The notes: a model not told the origin generated them from the letters alone. A stretch of DNA of 64,000 nucleotides from Eutreptiella sp. 'Long Island Sound 2002' (GCA_964036045.1 OZ038385.1:19930720-19994719); one strand, 5' to 3'. Counted from the stretch's first letter, positions 1 through 9,807 are shown. Made by a program: numbers and translations.

Positions 1-2076
1 CTCACCGGCAACCTTCTTGGGGACGACGAAGCAGGGAGAGGCCCACTCGGAGTGGCACGGCTCAAGCCAGCCTCTCTGGATGAAGTCACGGAGGATCTTC
101 TCCATGGCCTCTTTCCTCTCGCCCCTCAGGGCAAACTCCCGGTGACGATACACACGGGGGTCCTGCTTCAGTCGTATCTTGGCCTCGCCATACGGTCAAC
201 GCACCGGTGGGGGAAACACAGGCTTACCGCTGAAGAAGGTATCACCATACTTCTGCTTCAGCCTGGCCCTCAACGCCTGGATCTTGGGGCAGTCATCGGA
301 ATCCGCCTTGGCTTTTCCGGGCACTTGAACCACGGAGCTTACTTGAGGGGTAGCGACCCCGCTCGCTTTCGGCTCAGGCGGTCTTCCCAGGTGGCCCAAA
401 GGGCCATCTCTGGTCTTGCCTCGGAATAGATCGCCGTAGGTGGGTGGGCTACCCCCGATTGGCTCGTCCTGGCTGGACAGGTGGTCCAGTACCCTCCTTA
501 CGAAGGTATCTCCATCATAGGAACCAGAGACGATCGAGTCCACTTCCCACCAGGCTTTGTCCTGGCCTTTGCCCTCACGCTGGTTTCCCCAGTCGTGAAA
601 GGGCTGATCCATATACCCCTGAACCAGATCCCACTCCTCTTCAGTGAGTGGGTCTTCGGAGTCCGATTCTTCGATGTCAACAGGGGGAACCGCAAAGCAT
701 TGCCTCCAAGGCTGTGCTATGATACGGTTGACACACACGAAGTCCGTGGTGTCGGCCTGATCAAGGCCCTCATCCACATAGTGGAATTCTGTTGGCCATC
801 TCTGGGGTGGCATGGGCTGTCCCTTAGCGTCCTGATAGACACTCTCTCCAGCCGGTAGGACGACCTTGTTCAAGGTCATGTTGGTCAATGAGGCTACCCA
901 ATGTCGGGTACTTTCCTCCACGGTGCATCCCATAGGAACAACCAGCACTGCCTTGGAGCGGTCCTTGCGAATCTTCGCTATCGCTCTTGGGATGTCCCAA
1001 CGGGGGCAATGGATCCACATCAGTCCCTGATGCGGACCCCAGTGCTTCTTCCACGCAGAGTCCTGTGCGCTCCAGTACTTCTCACACACCCGCAGATGGG
1101 CGGAGGTTCCTGAAGAGAACGCATCCAGGGCCAGATCCGAAGCTCCCAAGTCCGCGACAACTCGGCTCGCCACTTCCGGCCTTACGCCGTACTCCTGGTT
1201 TGCAGGACCAGTTGGCTCAGTGTCCAGCGCGGCCACTTCGAGCTGATTGCGTTCGGGGTGGATCCATTGGCATTCCACATGGTGCTCAGGTGACGAAAGC
1301 CACGAGAGCTGGTTGTCCTGGTACAGGGTCATGGAAGCCTGGGCCGGGAGGACGCCGGAGTCCGTCCCCATCATGAAGTCGTACCCGACGATCATGTCCC
1401 AGTCCATCTCGGCCTCGTAGAAGCTACCGTGCAGGAGGATTTCCTTGCCGAGGTCTGGGCGGCTCAGCTCAGGATGGTTCACGAACTGCAGCCCAATGGC
1501 CGCTTCCTTCGTGCCTCCCACCATGTACTGGCCGTTCGCCACCTTCAGCCTGACAGGTTTCCGACTGTCAGTCAGACACTCTGGTGGAAGTAGGCCAGCC
1601 TTGACCAAGCTGACTTGAGCTCCCGTGTCGACCAACACGTCGAAAACCTTTTCCACTTCCCCGCATAGGGCACGGACCTTAAGATGCAACTGCCGCTCGC
1701 TACCGACACGGCGCACGGCGTGCAAACTCAGGATCTCCGGCCGTTCCAGAAGCTCCACAAGCGACTGGTGCAGGTCGTGGACAATGGGCTCAGGCTGCCC
1801 ATCTGCAGCATCCAGCTGCGGTCCGGGTGATCCTCCGATACTCTCGGATAGATCCTGTAGTACATCAAACACGTTCTTGGTCGCGAAGGACGGACGGGTG
1901 CAAGGGTTCGTGCCTTCACTTGCCCTCACCCCGCCTCCGCGACTGGACGCCAGACCGGGCCTTCCGCCCGCGGCAGTCCCCTTGTGCTTATCGACTCCCG
2001 ACTGGGATGGTTCGGCGCTTCCCACGTCACCATCCTGCGACCGCCCTAGCTGGGGCCCTTGGCTGCAGGGGCTCCG
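1..2076 (-). pseudogene. pol: Pol of element 1: protease and start of RT region, interrupted by a nonsense codon
   Basis: This is the N-terminal part of the Pol half of a Gag-Pol polyprotein. It begins directly after the gag UAG (2077-2079) in the same reading frame. No AUG precedes the protease: the apparent start at 2025 is GTG, and the first in-frame ATG lies beyond the protease active site. The retropepsin motif DTGAQ is visible near residue 134 counted from 2025, followed by a flap-like GG segment (YMVGGT). Compared with elements 2 and 3, a GGA glycine codon has become TGA at 196-198, just before the RT domain. The same frame then stays open to the window edge. As it stands the copy would give protease but no RT or integrase. 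Confidence 0.88.
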
Positions 2077-2082
2077 CTAGGG
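2044..2082 (-). promoter_or_regulatory. Gag-pol junction: in-frame UAG with a possible stem including the stop codon
   Basis: In the sense strand gag ends CCC TAG and the same frame continues CGG AGC into pol without another stop until 196. A 7-bp inverted repeat (GCTAGGG at 2076-2082 and CCCTAGC at 2044-2050 on the plus strand) could pair the stop codon region with sequence about 30 nt downstream. A smaller GCCC/GGGC pair lies inside the loop. The same arrangement recurs in elements 2 and 3. Readthrough of UAG to make Gag-Pol is inferred from frame continuity and the lack of a pol AUG. The fold is only a suggestion. Confidence 0.65.
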
Positions 2083-5000
2083 GGCGTCCGTTGTGGAAGA
2101 GGGGGTGTTCTCCTCGGCCTCAACGTCGTTGACGCCCTTCTTTCTTCCCCCTTTACCTCCTCCTTTACCCTTCTTGTCCTTGTCCTTGTTCTGGTCATTC
2201 TGGTTGTTCTCCTTGTTCTTGTTGTCCGACCTGGGGACCCAGTTCCGCTTGATCTCCTGGATCTCCTTGGCCAACTCGGTCCCCACCGACGACATCAGCT
2301 TGGCCAGCTCGTCCTTGTCGACCTCCATTTTGGCTTCCCGGATACCCGCGGGCGCACGCTTCTTCGACCCGTGCGCCTTCTTGTAAGCCTCCGTGTCGGC
2401 CTTGTGGACGGGGCATGTTCGGTGGTCATGGTTGAAGCCTTTCTTCCTCCCATAGCACACGAAACAGCCCTGCGGGTGAGCTCGTATGAACTCCCCAAAG
2501 GACAGCGGAGGGTCGCCAATGCGGCGAGGGTCCCTCTTCTCCTGCTTCCTCCAACCCTGCTGCAGGGGCTTCCAGTTCCCCGGCTTGCTCCCCGCGCTCA
2601 GGTTATTGGCCACGAAGGCACAAACGGCCACCTCGGCGGGCTCATCGTCGTCGTCATCGTCGACGAGAGTCTCATCGCCGCCGGCTCCCGCTGGGTCCAT
2701 GGCGTCTTCCCCGCCAGGTCCCTCGCCAACGTAGTTGACGTCGCGGTCGCCGGGCCTCAACCCGCGGGTGTGGTGGAGGTTTCGGTACTCCTTGAGTACC
2801 TCCTCGCCAACCCACTCCAGGATCTCGTCGCAGCTCATCCGCGCCGGGATGGGCTGCAGACGGATGGTCTGGCCGCTCAACTCACAGTCGTCAAGGCGCC
2901 ACATCGCGGTCTTCTCGCGATCGCCCGAGACGGTGTTGAGAAGGGCGTTCCGAAGGGAGTGCCGTTTGACATCCCGGGCCACGTTCTTCTTCGCCCAAGA
3001 CACCACGTTCGTATGATACTCCTTGGGGAGCATCATCTTGACCGTGTGGTTGGACTTGGCCCTCTTGGATTCCTCCTTGGTGACCCTCTTGATCCATGCT
3101 TCCGGCAGCATGGAGAGCAGGCGAGCCTGCTCGTCACCCTCGTTCCAATCCTCCACATTGCGGCGGAAGAGGGTGTATTTCCCTCGGAAGTCACGCCAGT
3201 CCCGTAGGCGGATCTCCCGTCCATCATGCTCAAGCTTGATGGACTTCCAGCGCTTGGCAGCCACCTGCGGAGCGTCCACCCGCTCCTGCTCGTTGAGCCA
3301 CTTCTTGGCGTCCTTGAGGGTCTTGATTTTCCCCTCCTTGGTCGCCACGAAGTATAGCTCGCCGAGCACTTCCGGCAGGCGGTACCTGAACCGTTTGAAG
3401 ACATATCTCTCCGGATCCGCGGGAGGTAGGTCTTCAGTGACGGTCAGCCCCCAATCGTCCAGCTTCTCCAAGAAGCGGTCGAGGTTGGAGGGGTTGCCAT
3501 CGTACATGGGGGGCTTGATGTCCTTCAAGTCTTCCCACACGGCGGCGTCCGCGGCCTTAGAGACCATGAACGCCGGCCGCGAGGTCGACCGAGGTTCCCA
3601 TCGGCCTCGCCCACGGACTCCCACGGCCGCCAAGTCCATCTCCTCCATGGAGTCCCTGTGGCTACGCCGCGGTTCCTCCACGTACGCTGAACCAAAATGT
3701 TCACGCCGTACTGCATCCATGTACGCATCCTCCTCACGGCGCCGGCGGCTGCGTTCAGCGGCCTCCTGTCGTACACCACGCGGCGGGCTGATGTCGAACT
3801 CCTCCAGGTCCAGGTCCAGGTCCAGGTCCTCACCTTCGCCGACATCCCACTCCACGTCTCCTCTGGGGACCTCATCCCTGAGTCCACCATAACGTCCTCC
3901 AGCCCTGGGGATTGGCGCCGGGGCTGGTGCCGGGCGTCGGGGGCGTACAGGCGTCCGCGGACGGGCACGGCGGTTGTGGTAGTCCGCGCTGAGCCACTCA
4001 TCGCGCCATTCCTCACTGCCACTGCCGGGCGGCACGCGCTCGTTGCGGCGGCCCGCGCTGTGGTGAGAGGGGGCGGTGAGAGAGGGGGCACTGGCGCTGG
4101 GGCGACTCCTGGGGGCTCCGCCGGGGGCGTGGGGTCTGCCTGGACCTGGTCCGGGTCCCCAGCCGTCGTCCGACGAGCCAGACTCCAGGGGTGGGTGGTC
4201 GCTGCCGACTCTCCCACGGGCTTCCAGCGCATCCAGCCTCTCCTGCAGGCCGCTGACGACGTTGGTCAGCGACTTGGTCTCGGCCCTGGCGATGTCCGGG
4301 TCCTTCTGCGCGCGCGCGGCGACCCCGGAGATGCGAGCCATCTCGACCTTGCCCGTGTCTACCTCGCACTCGAGGGCAAAGACCCTCCTGCGGAGGTAGA
4401 CAATCCACCGCCAGGTGGTATCCGGGTCGCCGTTCCCTGGTGGGTCGTCGGGGTCCCCAGGGGGTCCTCCAGGAGGGCCTCCGCCGGGTCCGCCCGGTCC
4501 AGGGGGTCCTCCCCCGCCCGGTGGTCTGCCTTCAGGGGGTCCACTTGGTGGGCGTCCTCCAGGGGGTCCTGAAGGTCCTCCGCCAGGGGGTCCCGGTGGG
4601 TCTCCGCCGGGTCGCCTCGGTGGGTCCGAGGGTGGGCGCTTCCTCGTGATGCCGAACTCCATGTCGTCATCTTCGTCCATGTCGCCCCACCTGGGCGTCT
4701 CGTTCACGGAGGACTCGGAGCTCCGGTAGGGAGGAGGGGGATCCTCATCCTCACCTTCCATGGGGACGTCTCCGCCACCTCCGCCCGTCCAAGCCACCAC
4801 TTGGCGATGTCGACGGCCTCGTTCATCCCCGTCACTGGCTGTGAAGAAGGGGTCACTGTCGTGGGGGTGCCCACCCGCTGGCCTCCGCGGCCTCTCGGGG
4901 GTCTTCCCCTTGCCCTTCCTCCGTCGACGGGCGGTGGTGCTACCGCTCCCACTGCTGCCCGTGTCCGCCTCATCCAGCTTCATCCTGGAGGAGGCGTCCC

Positions 5001-6405
5001 CTTCGAAAAGCTTTCGAAGGGTCTCCACTCGTGATCCTCCCGGGGGAGTCTCGTGGCGGAGTTTGGCCTCTGCCTCCTCCATTGCGGCGGCGGTGGCTGC
5101 GGCAGCTCGCGCTTCGGCTTCTTCCCGAGCACGAGCCGCCTCGGCTTCCCGGGCCTGCAGCAGCTGCGCCTTCTGCGCCTCCAACGCCGCCAGCTCCGCC
5201 TCCGTCTTGGCCTTCTCCTCAGCGACCTTCCGTCGCGCGGCCTCGATGGCTTCCTTCTTGGCGGCATCCTCCTGGGCCTTAGCCGTCGCTTCGGCGTGGG
5301 CCCTTTCCTCCGCCTCCTTCTTTGCCCTCTCTTGGGCAGGCGCCTCTTCCAGCGCCTTCACCTCGGCCTCCTTGCAGGCAATGGCCTCCTGCGTCAGGCG
5401 GGCTTCCTCGTCGGCTGCCGCCAACTCACCGTTGACCTGGGCAGTCGCTGCCCCATGGGCGGCTACGGCCGTGAGTCCGGCCGCAATGGCCGCCATGGTC
5501 TGGGCGTGGATGGCCATGCCATGCGCCCACTCCGCAGCCTCCTCCTGGGCGATGCCGGCGGCGCCCTCCACAGCAGCGCTGTACTGCTTGGCCCGTTGCC
5601 GGGCAACCCGACGGTTGCAGGACACCCCACAGGCGCGCTCACAGGCGCGCGCCACGTCCCTTTCGGGAGCGACGCTGCTGCTGGAGCTGGCCTGGTCGGC
5701 CGGCATCCTCCCGCGGTGGGCCGACTCCACGTCGCTGCTGGGGCCTGCTGGGGCCTGCCGGGCCCTCAGGAGCAGCGGACGGGGCTTGGCCTGGGTCTGC
5801 TTGGCGACTTGGATGTAGTCGCCAAGGGTGGTGGAGCCGGGGTGGTGACCACCATTGGCCCGTTGGGGACTGGGGGCTGGGGTTCCGCCCTTGGCGCCTT
5901 GGGCGGCTTCGGCGGCCAGGGACTCCTGGTACTCCCGCCACCTCCGCTCCCGCTTCCTGTCCCCGGCGGACCGCTTCTCCGTCACCGGAGACGCGCTGCT
6001 GCTGCCCTGCAGCCTGCACTCGCTCCACGGTTCCGGGAAGTTCTTCTCGATCACGTCCCACAGGGAGACGTTGATCGAGGCGCCCGACGGGTAGGCGTTG
6101 GGGTCCTCGTCCTCCTCAATCCCGTCGGGGCGCAGGCCTTCGCCAGGCCTGTCCGGCCGGGTCCACGCCCTCCAGCGCCTCTGCTGGTGGCGGTACTCGT
6201 ACCCTTCCGCCCGCAGCCAGTCCTCCACGGCCTGCAGGCGGTCGGGGGCGATGTCCGTGCGGAGCTCGAAGCTCCTGGGCATGCCGCCTTCGCACTGGGG
6301 GTGGCTGTGGCGGTAGTGCTGGTCCCAAACCAACCCACGCAGCAGGCGTGCTGCATGGGGGTGGGGCCGCGGCCACGTCCTGCCCGCTTCCTGCCAATTC
6401 ACCAT
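2077..6405 (-). CDS. gag: Gag polyprotein of element 1 (intact, giant)
   Basis: This is the structural protein of the retrotransposon particle. I start it at the ATG at 6405 (MVNWQEAG), which has a strong GCCATGG context and is shared by all three copies. The open frame reaches 6447, but only from a GTG. The length is 1442 residues, several times the usual few hundred for Ty3/gypsy Gag. In order there is an N-terminal region of unknown function, an Ala/Glu-rich coiled-coil-like stretch (roughly residues 270-470), a collagen-like Pro/Gly-rich stretch (about 590-660), Arg-rich and acidic segments, a Gag capsid-like helical region (about 970-1130, including LDRFLEKLDDW), a Cys/His knuckle (CFVCYGRKKGFNHDHRTC, about 1310-1335) and a Lys-rich tail. 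The knuckle spacing is not the classic CX2CX4HX4C. This is the only unbroken gag in the window. Domain limits were estimated by eye. Confidence 0.93.
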   Translation of the reverse strand: MVNWQEAGRTWPRPHPHAARLLRGLVWDQHYRHSHPQCEGGMPRSFELRTDIAPDRLQAVEDWLRAEGYEYRHQQRRWRAWTRPDRPGEGLRPDGIEEDEDPNAYPSGASINVSLWDVIEKNFPEPWSECRLQGSSSASPVTEKRSAGDRKRERRWREYQESLAAEAAQGAKGGTPAPSPQRANGGHHPGSTTLGDYIQVAKQTQAKPRPLLLRARQAPAGPSSDVESAHRGRMPADQASSSSSVAPERDVARACERACGVSCNRRVARQRAKQYSAAVEGAAGIAQEEAAEWAHGMAIHAQTMAAIAAGLTAVAAHGAATAQVNGELAAADEEARLTQEAIACKEAEVKALEEAPAQERAKKEAEERAHAEATAKAQEDAAKKEAIEAARRKVAEEKAKTEAELAALEAQKAQLLQAREAEAARAREEAEARAAAATAAAMEEAEAKLRHETPPGGSRVETLRKLFEGDASSRMKLDEADTGSSGSGSTTARRRRKGKGKTPERPRRPAGGHPHDSDPFFTASDGDERGRRHRQVVAWTGGGGGDVPMEGEDEDPPPPYRSSESSVNETPRWGDMDEDDDMEFGITRKRPPSDPPRRPGGDPPGPPGGGPSGPPGGRPPSGPPEGRPPGGGGPPGPGGPGGGPPGGPPGDPDDPPGNGDPDTTWRWIVYLRRRVFALECEVDTGKVEMARISGVAARAQKDPDIARAETKSLTNVVSGLQERLDALEARGRVGSDHPPLESGSSDDGWGPGPGPGRPHAPGGAPRSRPSASAPSLTAPSHHSAGRRNERVPPGSGSEEWRDEWLSADYHNRRARPRTPVRPRRPAPAPAPIPRAGGRYGGLRDEVPRGDVEWDVGEGEDLDLDLDLEEFDISPPRGVRQEAAERSRRRREEDAYMDAVRREHFGSAYVEEPRRSHRDSMEEMDLAAVGVRGRGRWEPRSTSRPAFMVSKAADAAVWEDLKDIKPPMYDGNPSNLDRFLEKLDDWGLTVTEDLPPADPERYVFKRFRYRLPEVLGELYFVATKEGKIKTLKDAKKWLNEQERVDAPQVAAKRWKSIKLEHDGREIRLRDWRDFRGKYTLFRRNVEDWNEGDEQARLLSMLPEAWIKRVTKEESKRAKSNHTVKMMLPKEYHTNVVSWAKKNVARDVKRHSLRNALLNTVSGDREKTAMWRLDDCELSGQTIRLQPIPARMSCDEILEWVGEEVLKEYRNLHHTRGLRPGDRDVNYVGEGPGGEDAMDPAGAGGDETLVDDDDDDEPAEVAVCAFVANNLSAGSKPGNWKPLQQGWRKQEKRDPRRIGDPPLSFGEFIRAHPQGCFVCYGRKKGFNHDHRTCPVHKADTEAYKKAHGSKKRAPAGIREAKMEVDKDELAKLMSSVGTELAKEIQEIKRNWVPRSDNKNKENNQNDQNKDKDKKGKGGGKGGRKKGVNDVEAEENTPSSTTDAP

Positions 6406-6845
6406 GGCAGCGGGGGCGTGCTTGGTCTTGAGGTCCTTGATGTGCACTTGTTCAACTCAACGAACTGGTTGTGGTTGTTGAGGAGGGTGCTGCAGCACTG
6501 GATTGGAAGTGCGGCTGGTGCTGGTCAGCCGGTGGTTGTGGAGGTGGTTGACGCGGCCTTGCTGGTCGGCCGATGGGACTCCGGGTCGGCCGATGGGGCT
6601 GATGCAGGAGTCCTGGTCTGTGCACCTCTTTCACGGTTGCTGCGCGGTCAGGGCGATGCTCTGGACGGCGCTGCGGGCTCCGTGACGAACTCGGCGCTGT
6701 CGCTGAGTGGCGCTGCGAGCCGCTGCGCTGCGCTGCGAGACGCTGCGCTGCGCTGCGAGCTGCGAGCTGCGCCGCGCTGCTGCGACGCGCTGCTCGGCGT
6801 TGGTGGCCCCGAGTGGCACGCGAGGGTTGGGTAACCCCGCGGCGG
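6406..6845 (-). other. Element 1 leader between primer-binding site and gag, with GCTGC-type simple repeat
   Basis: This is the untranslated leader of about 440 nt. Positions 6705-6800 are a degenerate array of GCTGC/GCTGCGAG units. The same array sits at about 26500-26585 in element 2 and about 44835-44905 in element 3. It is GC-rich and could be strongly structured. I see no conserved ORF ahead of gag. Confidence 0.6.
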
Positions 6846-6856
6846 TGAAACGCTTT
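6846..6856 (-). promoter_or_regulatory. Primer-binding site of element 1 (self-priming type)
   Basis: The sense-strand 11-mer AAAGCGTTTCA abuts the 5' LTR. It lacks the TGG expected of a site pairing with a tRNA CCA end. Its complement occurs inside the LTR at 6969-6979, here with one change (C for T on the plus strand) that still allows a G-U pair. In elements 2 and 3 the match is perfect. Confidence 0.65.
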
Positions 6857-6968
6857 TGACGCGTTCCCGTGGGGGGCCGGCCACGGGACGCTGCGGTGAC
6901 ACGCACAGGTGAGCAGGCAGGCAAGGCACTACGCTCACAAGGGCATCAATACGCCTGTGTCATGTGAC

Positions 6969-6979
6969 AAAGCGCTTCA
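6969..6979 (-). promoter_or_regulatory. Self-primer segment in LTR 1; candidate transcript 5' end
   Basis: The sense sequence TGAAGCGCTTT is complementary to the primer-binding site at 6846-6856, with one G-U pair. Its first base lies 123 nt from the LTR/primer-site boundary, the same distance as in all other LTRs here. By analogy with Tf1, transcription should start at or next to 6979. This is an inference. Confidence 0.5.
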
Positions 6980-9081
6980 GAATCCTTGCCACTCTGCAAA
7001 GAGGGAACGAAAGTATGTACAGCAACACATCAGGATATGTATACATGGGGTTAAGACTGGACTGGGGTAAGGGCATCACAGGACCATAGACACTCAGTCC
7101 CAACTCATATCCCAATCCCAGGTCCGACCCTTTCAGTGGCTGATGGGGGCGGGGGCTCAAACACAACCCATGCCCTGCTCAGTCCGGACCCTGAAACCCT
7201 GCCGATAGGGGGGGTGTCCCGCCCAGCCACAGGCGAGTTCCTGGGAACCAAGGGGTCCAAGGCCAACCGACAGTGGCTCCCTATGCTCCCTTAATGGCAG
7301 GTCCCAACTCCACTCTGAGCCAGAGATATGGCCCCGCCATTATCACCCAGGAGTTGGTAGCTGAAAATGGGCTGTTTCAGCCCAAACTGAAATTAACTCA
7401 AAAATCCCCAAAATTGACCCCTCGTCCGGACCCGCCAGAGGTACGGACGAGGCAACTGACCCTATGCCCTTCGAGTACGAACTCTCTGGAGCCCTCACCC
7501 AACCTGGTTCCCTTTGAGGTCCCGGCATCAGGGCAACACGGATGAGTCAAGTGGGGTCATGATGCCAAAATCACCAAAATTGGCGTCATTCCCACGCGTG
7601 GCTCGCCCGGCCAAGGTAAGGCCAATGGCACACAGGGTACGAGGCAGGACCTAGGACTCATATCTGAGTGCACAACTTGAATTTAGGTCCGGGCTCCCTA
7701 TGGGCTTAGAGAAATGGGGCCGCCAATTGACCACACGGAAGGGGGAAATTGGGGTCCCAAAATTGGGTCGTTTTGGCTGCTTGAAATGAGCCAAAATTCG
7801 GTGTGCTCCCAATAGCATATCTCCACGCCGGCTTGAAGATCAGATCCGCCATTCCATACGCGATCCACTGGGAGTCCAACGAAGACTCCCATGCCCTTGG
7901 CTCACAAAGATCTCCATGCTGCTTGGCGTGGTGATGATCCCAATTGGGTCCACAAATGCAAAAATGGCAAAATTGCCCATACTCAATTTGGCCTATAGCC
8001 TAGCGCCTTAACGAAGGCGGCTCCGCTTCGCCCACGTGGTGTGTGGACCATGGGGACCATTACCCATAACACCCATGTCATATATGGTCCATTGGTCCAT
8101 GCGTCCGGCGTGCACGAGGGTTAGAACATAGTGCACGGCGGGCAGCAAAAGTGGAAAATTGCTCAAAATGGCCAAAAATGCGCACACTCATGGTTGGGGC
8201 AAATGAGGCACATGCCCGACTCGGACCGGAGTGTGCCATAGGATTGATATCAAGTCATATGTGTCCAACATATCTTTGGGGCGTCGCCCAACTCCTCCGG
8301 TATTGGGAATGGCAGGGTCGCCAAGTGAGCCCATGATTTGGGATAGTCCCAAATCGCCAACATGGCGGCCACGGTATGCCAAGCCTAAGAGGAGTTATTC
8401 GCCGGGTCCAAGATATGTTGGCTACCGAAGTATGTACCCTCATAACATACTTGGGTCATGATGTCAATTGAGCGCAACGTTGAGATACACGGTGCCACTT
8501 GACATCATGACGAGCCAAAAATGGCAAAATTGGCACAATGACACACAAAAGTGCCTTGAAAGGTGCACAATTATATTATAATATCTTCGGCTTGGATCGT
8601 GCAATCACTTAATCGTTCTAAACACAATGACTTGACACCATTGACCCTCGATCCCACATATGTGCTCCACTTGGGGCGCCTTGAAAGATTACGAGCGCTA
8701 CTTCCCAAGTGGGCACATGAAAATATGGAAAATTGTAAAACACACACCTTGCTCCTAACGCATCGCTTCGGGATCACCACACAAGCTTCCCTTCACGAAG
8801 GTTAGGCTTGCAATTGACCGTAGGGAGTATGGGGAAGGGGCTTGCACAATATGAGGTCCATTGGCGGTTTCGACTTGGAGCAATGGACCCGCCAAATGGG
8901 CACGCAACACAACACATGGCACATACCACATATTTCCCCAAAAGGTAGCTCCCACCACGATATGTCATGCCCCTCCAAGGGCATAACTTTGTGTCAATCT
9001 CTCATAGGAACTCAAGGAGAGTTCCTATGCAACACCAACACTTGCGCGCTACACTCGAAAGTTATCTTAACGCACGCAATA

Positions 9082-9786
9082 TCATGGCCAAAGAGTTATA
9101 ACGCAAACTCTACCCAATTGACCATGATCCATTACACTAGCGCGCACGTGTGGAAACGCAAGGCATATAATGCTTCCTAAATTACGTCGGGAGTATTGTG
9201 AATACATCCCACGTTTCCTTATCGTAATTCCTCGCAAGCAACACGAGATATGACCTTCACAAGTGGCCTCACAAATCAACTTTGTTTTGCCCATATCTTT
9301 AAGACAAATGGAGGGCAGGATAAAAGGAAAGTTGATTCGTGCATACGGAAGCACGTAGGTCCACTCGAAAGAGGTCAAATCAAGTGCGGGGATGTCGAAG
9401 TCGAAAATCCGATTTCGACATCCTGAAAAATTCGGATTAAGGTTGCGAGTATTAATTATGAAAATTGCGGAAGCATCCATGCAGTTCCTGGCGACTTTGG
9501 AGCCTTCGTGACGGATAGCGTTAAAATTTCCATTATAAACAGTTAAACTGGCGGTTACGGTAAAGTCGCGAACCAACCGCCAGCCGTCAAAACAGTGAGT
9601 ATCAGAACGGAAGCGTAAAAATTGATGGAAACAATATGAAAATAAAACCCTGTTGATTCCTGATATTCTGATACCCAAATCTCCGCTGGCGGTGCATCGG
9701 TTGCCGATGCGGGGCTTCACGGCACGGAACACGCCGTTCATGGGGTTAGTGGACCGGAGACCGGTTGTATGCCGTAACCTGGCCAT
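9082..9786 (-). CDS. Hypothetical LTR-encoded ORF, 234 codons (LTR 1)
   Basis: This sense-strand ORF starts at an ATG 21 bp inside the sense 5' end of the LTR, in a good context (CCATGG). I recognise no domain. The protein is rich in Arg, Cys and aromatic residues and shows no clear signal peptide or membrane segment. The same ORF with the same ATG stays open in LTRs 2, 3 and 4 (234, 234 and 245 codons) and is broken in LTR 5. It lies upstream of the inferred transcript start. It would therefore be translated only from the 3' LTR copy in the genomic RNA or from a separate transcript. It may be a chance ORF kept open because the copies are young. Confidence 0.35.
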   Translation of the reverse strand: MARLRHTTGLRSTNPMNGVFRAVKPRIGNRCTASGDLGIRISGINRVLFSYCFHQFLRFRSDTHCFDGWRLVRDFTVTASLTVYNGNFNAIRHEGSKVARNCMDASAIFIINTRNLNPNFSGCRNRIFDFDIPALDLTSFEWTYVLPYARINFPFILPSICLKDMGKTKLICEATCEGHISCCLRGITIRKRGMYSQYSRRNLGSIICLAFPHVRASVMDHGQLGRVCVITLWP

Positions 9787-9807
9787 GGGGTTCTGGGTAC
9801 CGCTTCA

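Larger units (their letters stand above)
1..9807 (-). mobile_element. Chromovirus element 1 (Ty3/gypsy LTR retrotransposon), truncated by window edge
   Basis: This is the sense-5' part of a minus-strand LTR retrotransposon. Reading leftward it has an LTR (6857-9807), an 11-nt primer-binding site (6846-6856), a leader, an intact gag (2077-6405) and the first part of pol, which runs off the window. It is the same family as elements 2 and 3: the protein segments align almost residue for residue and the LTR termini match (plus strand TGACGCG...CGCTTCA). The 4 bases outside the LTR are atac (9808-9811). The matching target duplication would lie outside the window, so the insertion cannot be closed here. 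Gag is open from end to end, but pol has a nonsense codon at 196-198. Confidence 0.95.
6857..9807 (-). repeat. LTR 1 (sense 5' LTR of element 1)
   Basis: This is a 2951-bp LTR with ends TGACGCG and CGCTTCA on the plus strand, so TG...CA in either orientation. It is homologous over its full length to LTRs 2-5. It carries the self-primer complement at 6969-6979, a 9-bp inverted repeat (9391-9399 with 9414-9422) in sequence shared by the LTRs, and a long sense ORF (9082-9786). It is flanked by element interior on the left and spacer on the right. Confidence 0.95.

Noticed and set aside
6403-6447. Longer gag start at 6447 (and 26238 in element 2)
   Set aside because: These positions are GTG. The ATG 14 codons downstream has a strong context and is the only start shared by all three copies.
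5053-6834. Long plus-strand ORF (593 codons) across gag of element 1, with similar plus-strand ORFs at 2059-3207, 4760-5818 and 24904-26286
   Set aside because: They are antisense to gag. GC-rich Ala/Gly/Pro/Arg codons leave few stops on the opposite strand, the sequences are low-complexity, and no domain is visible.
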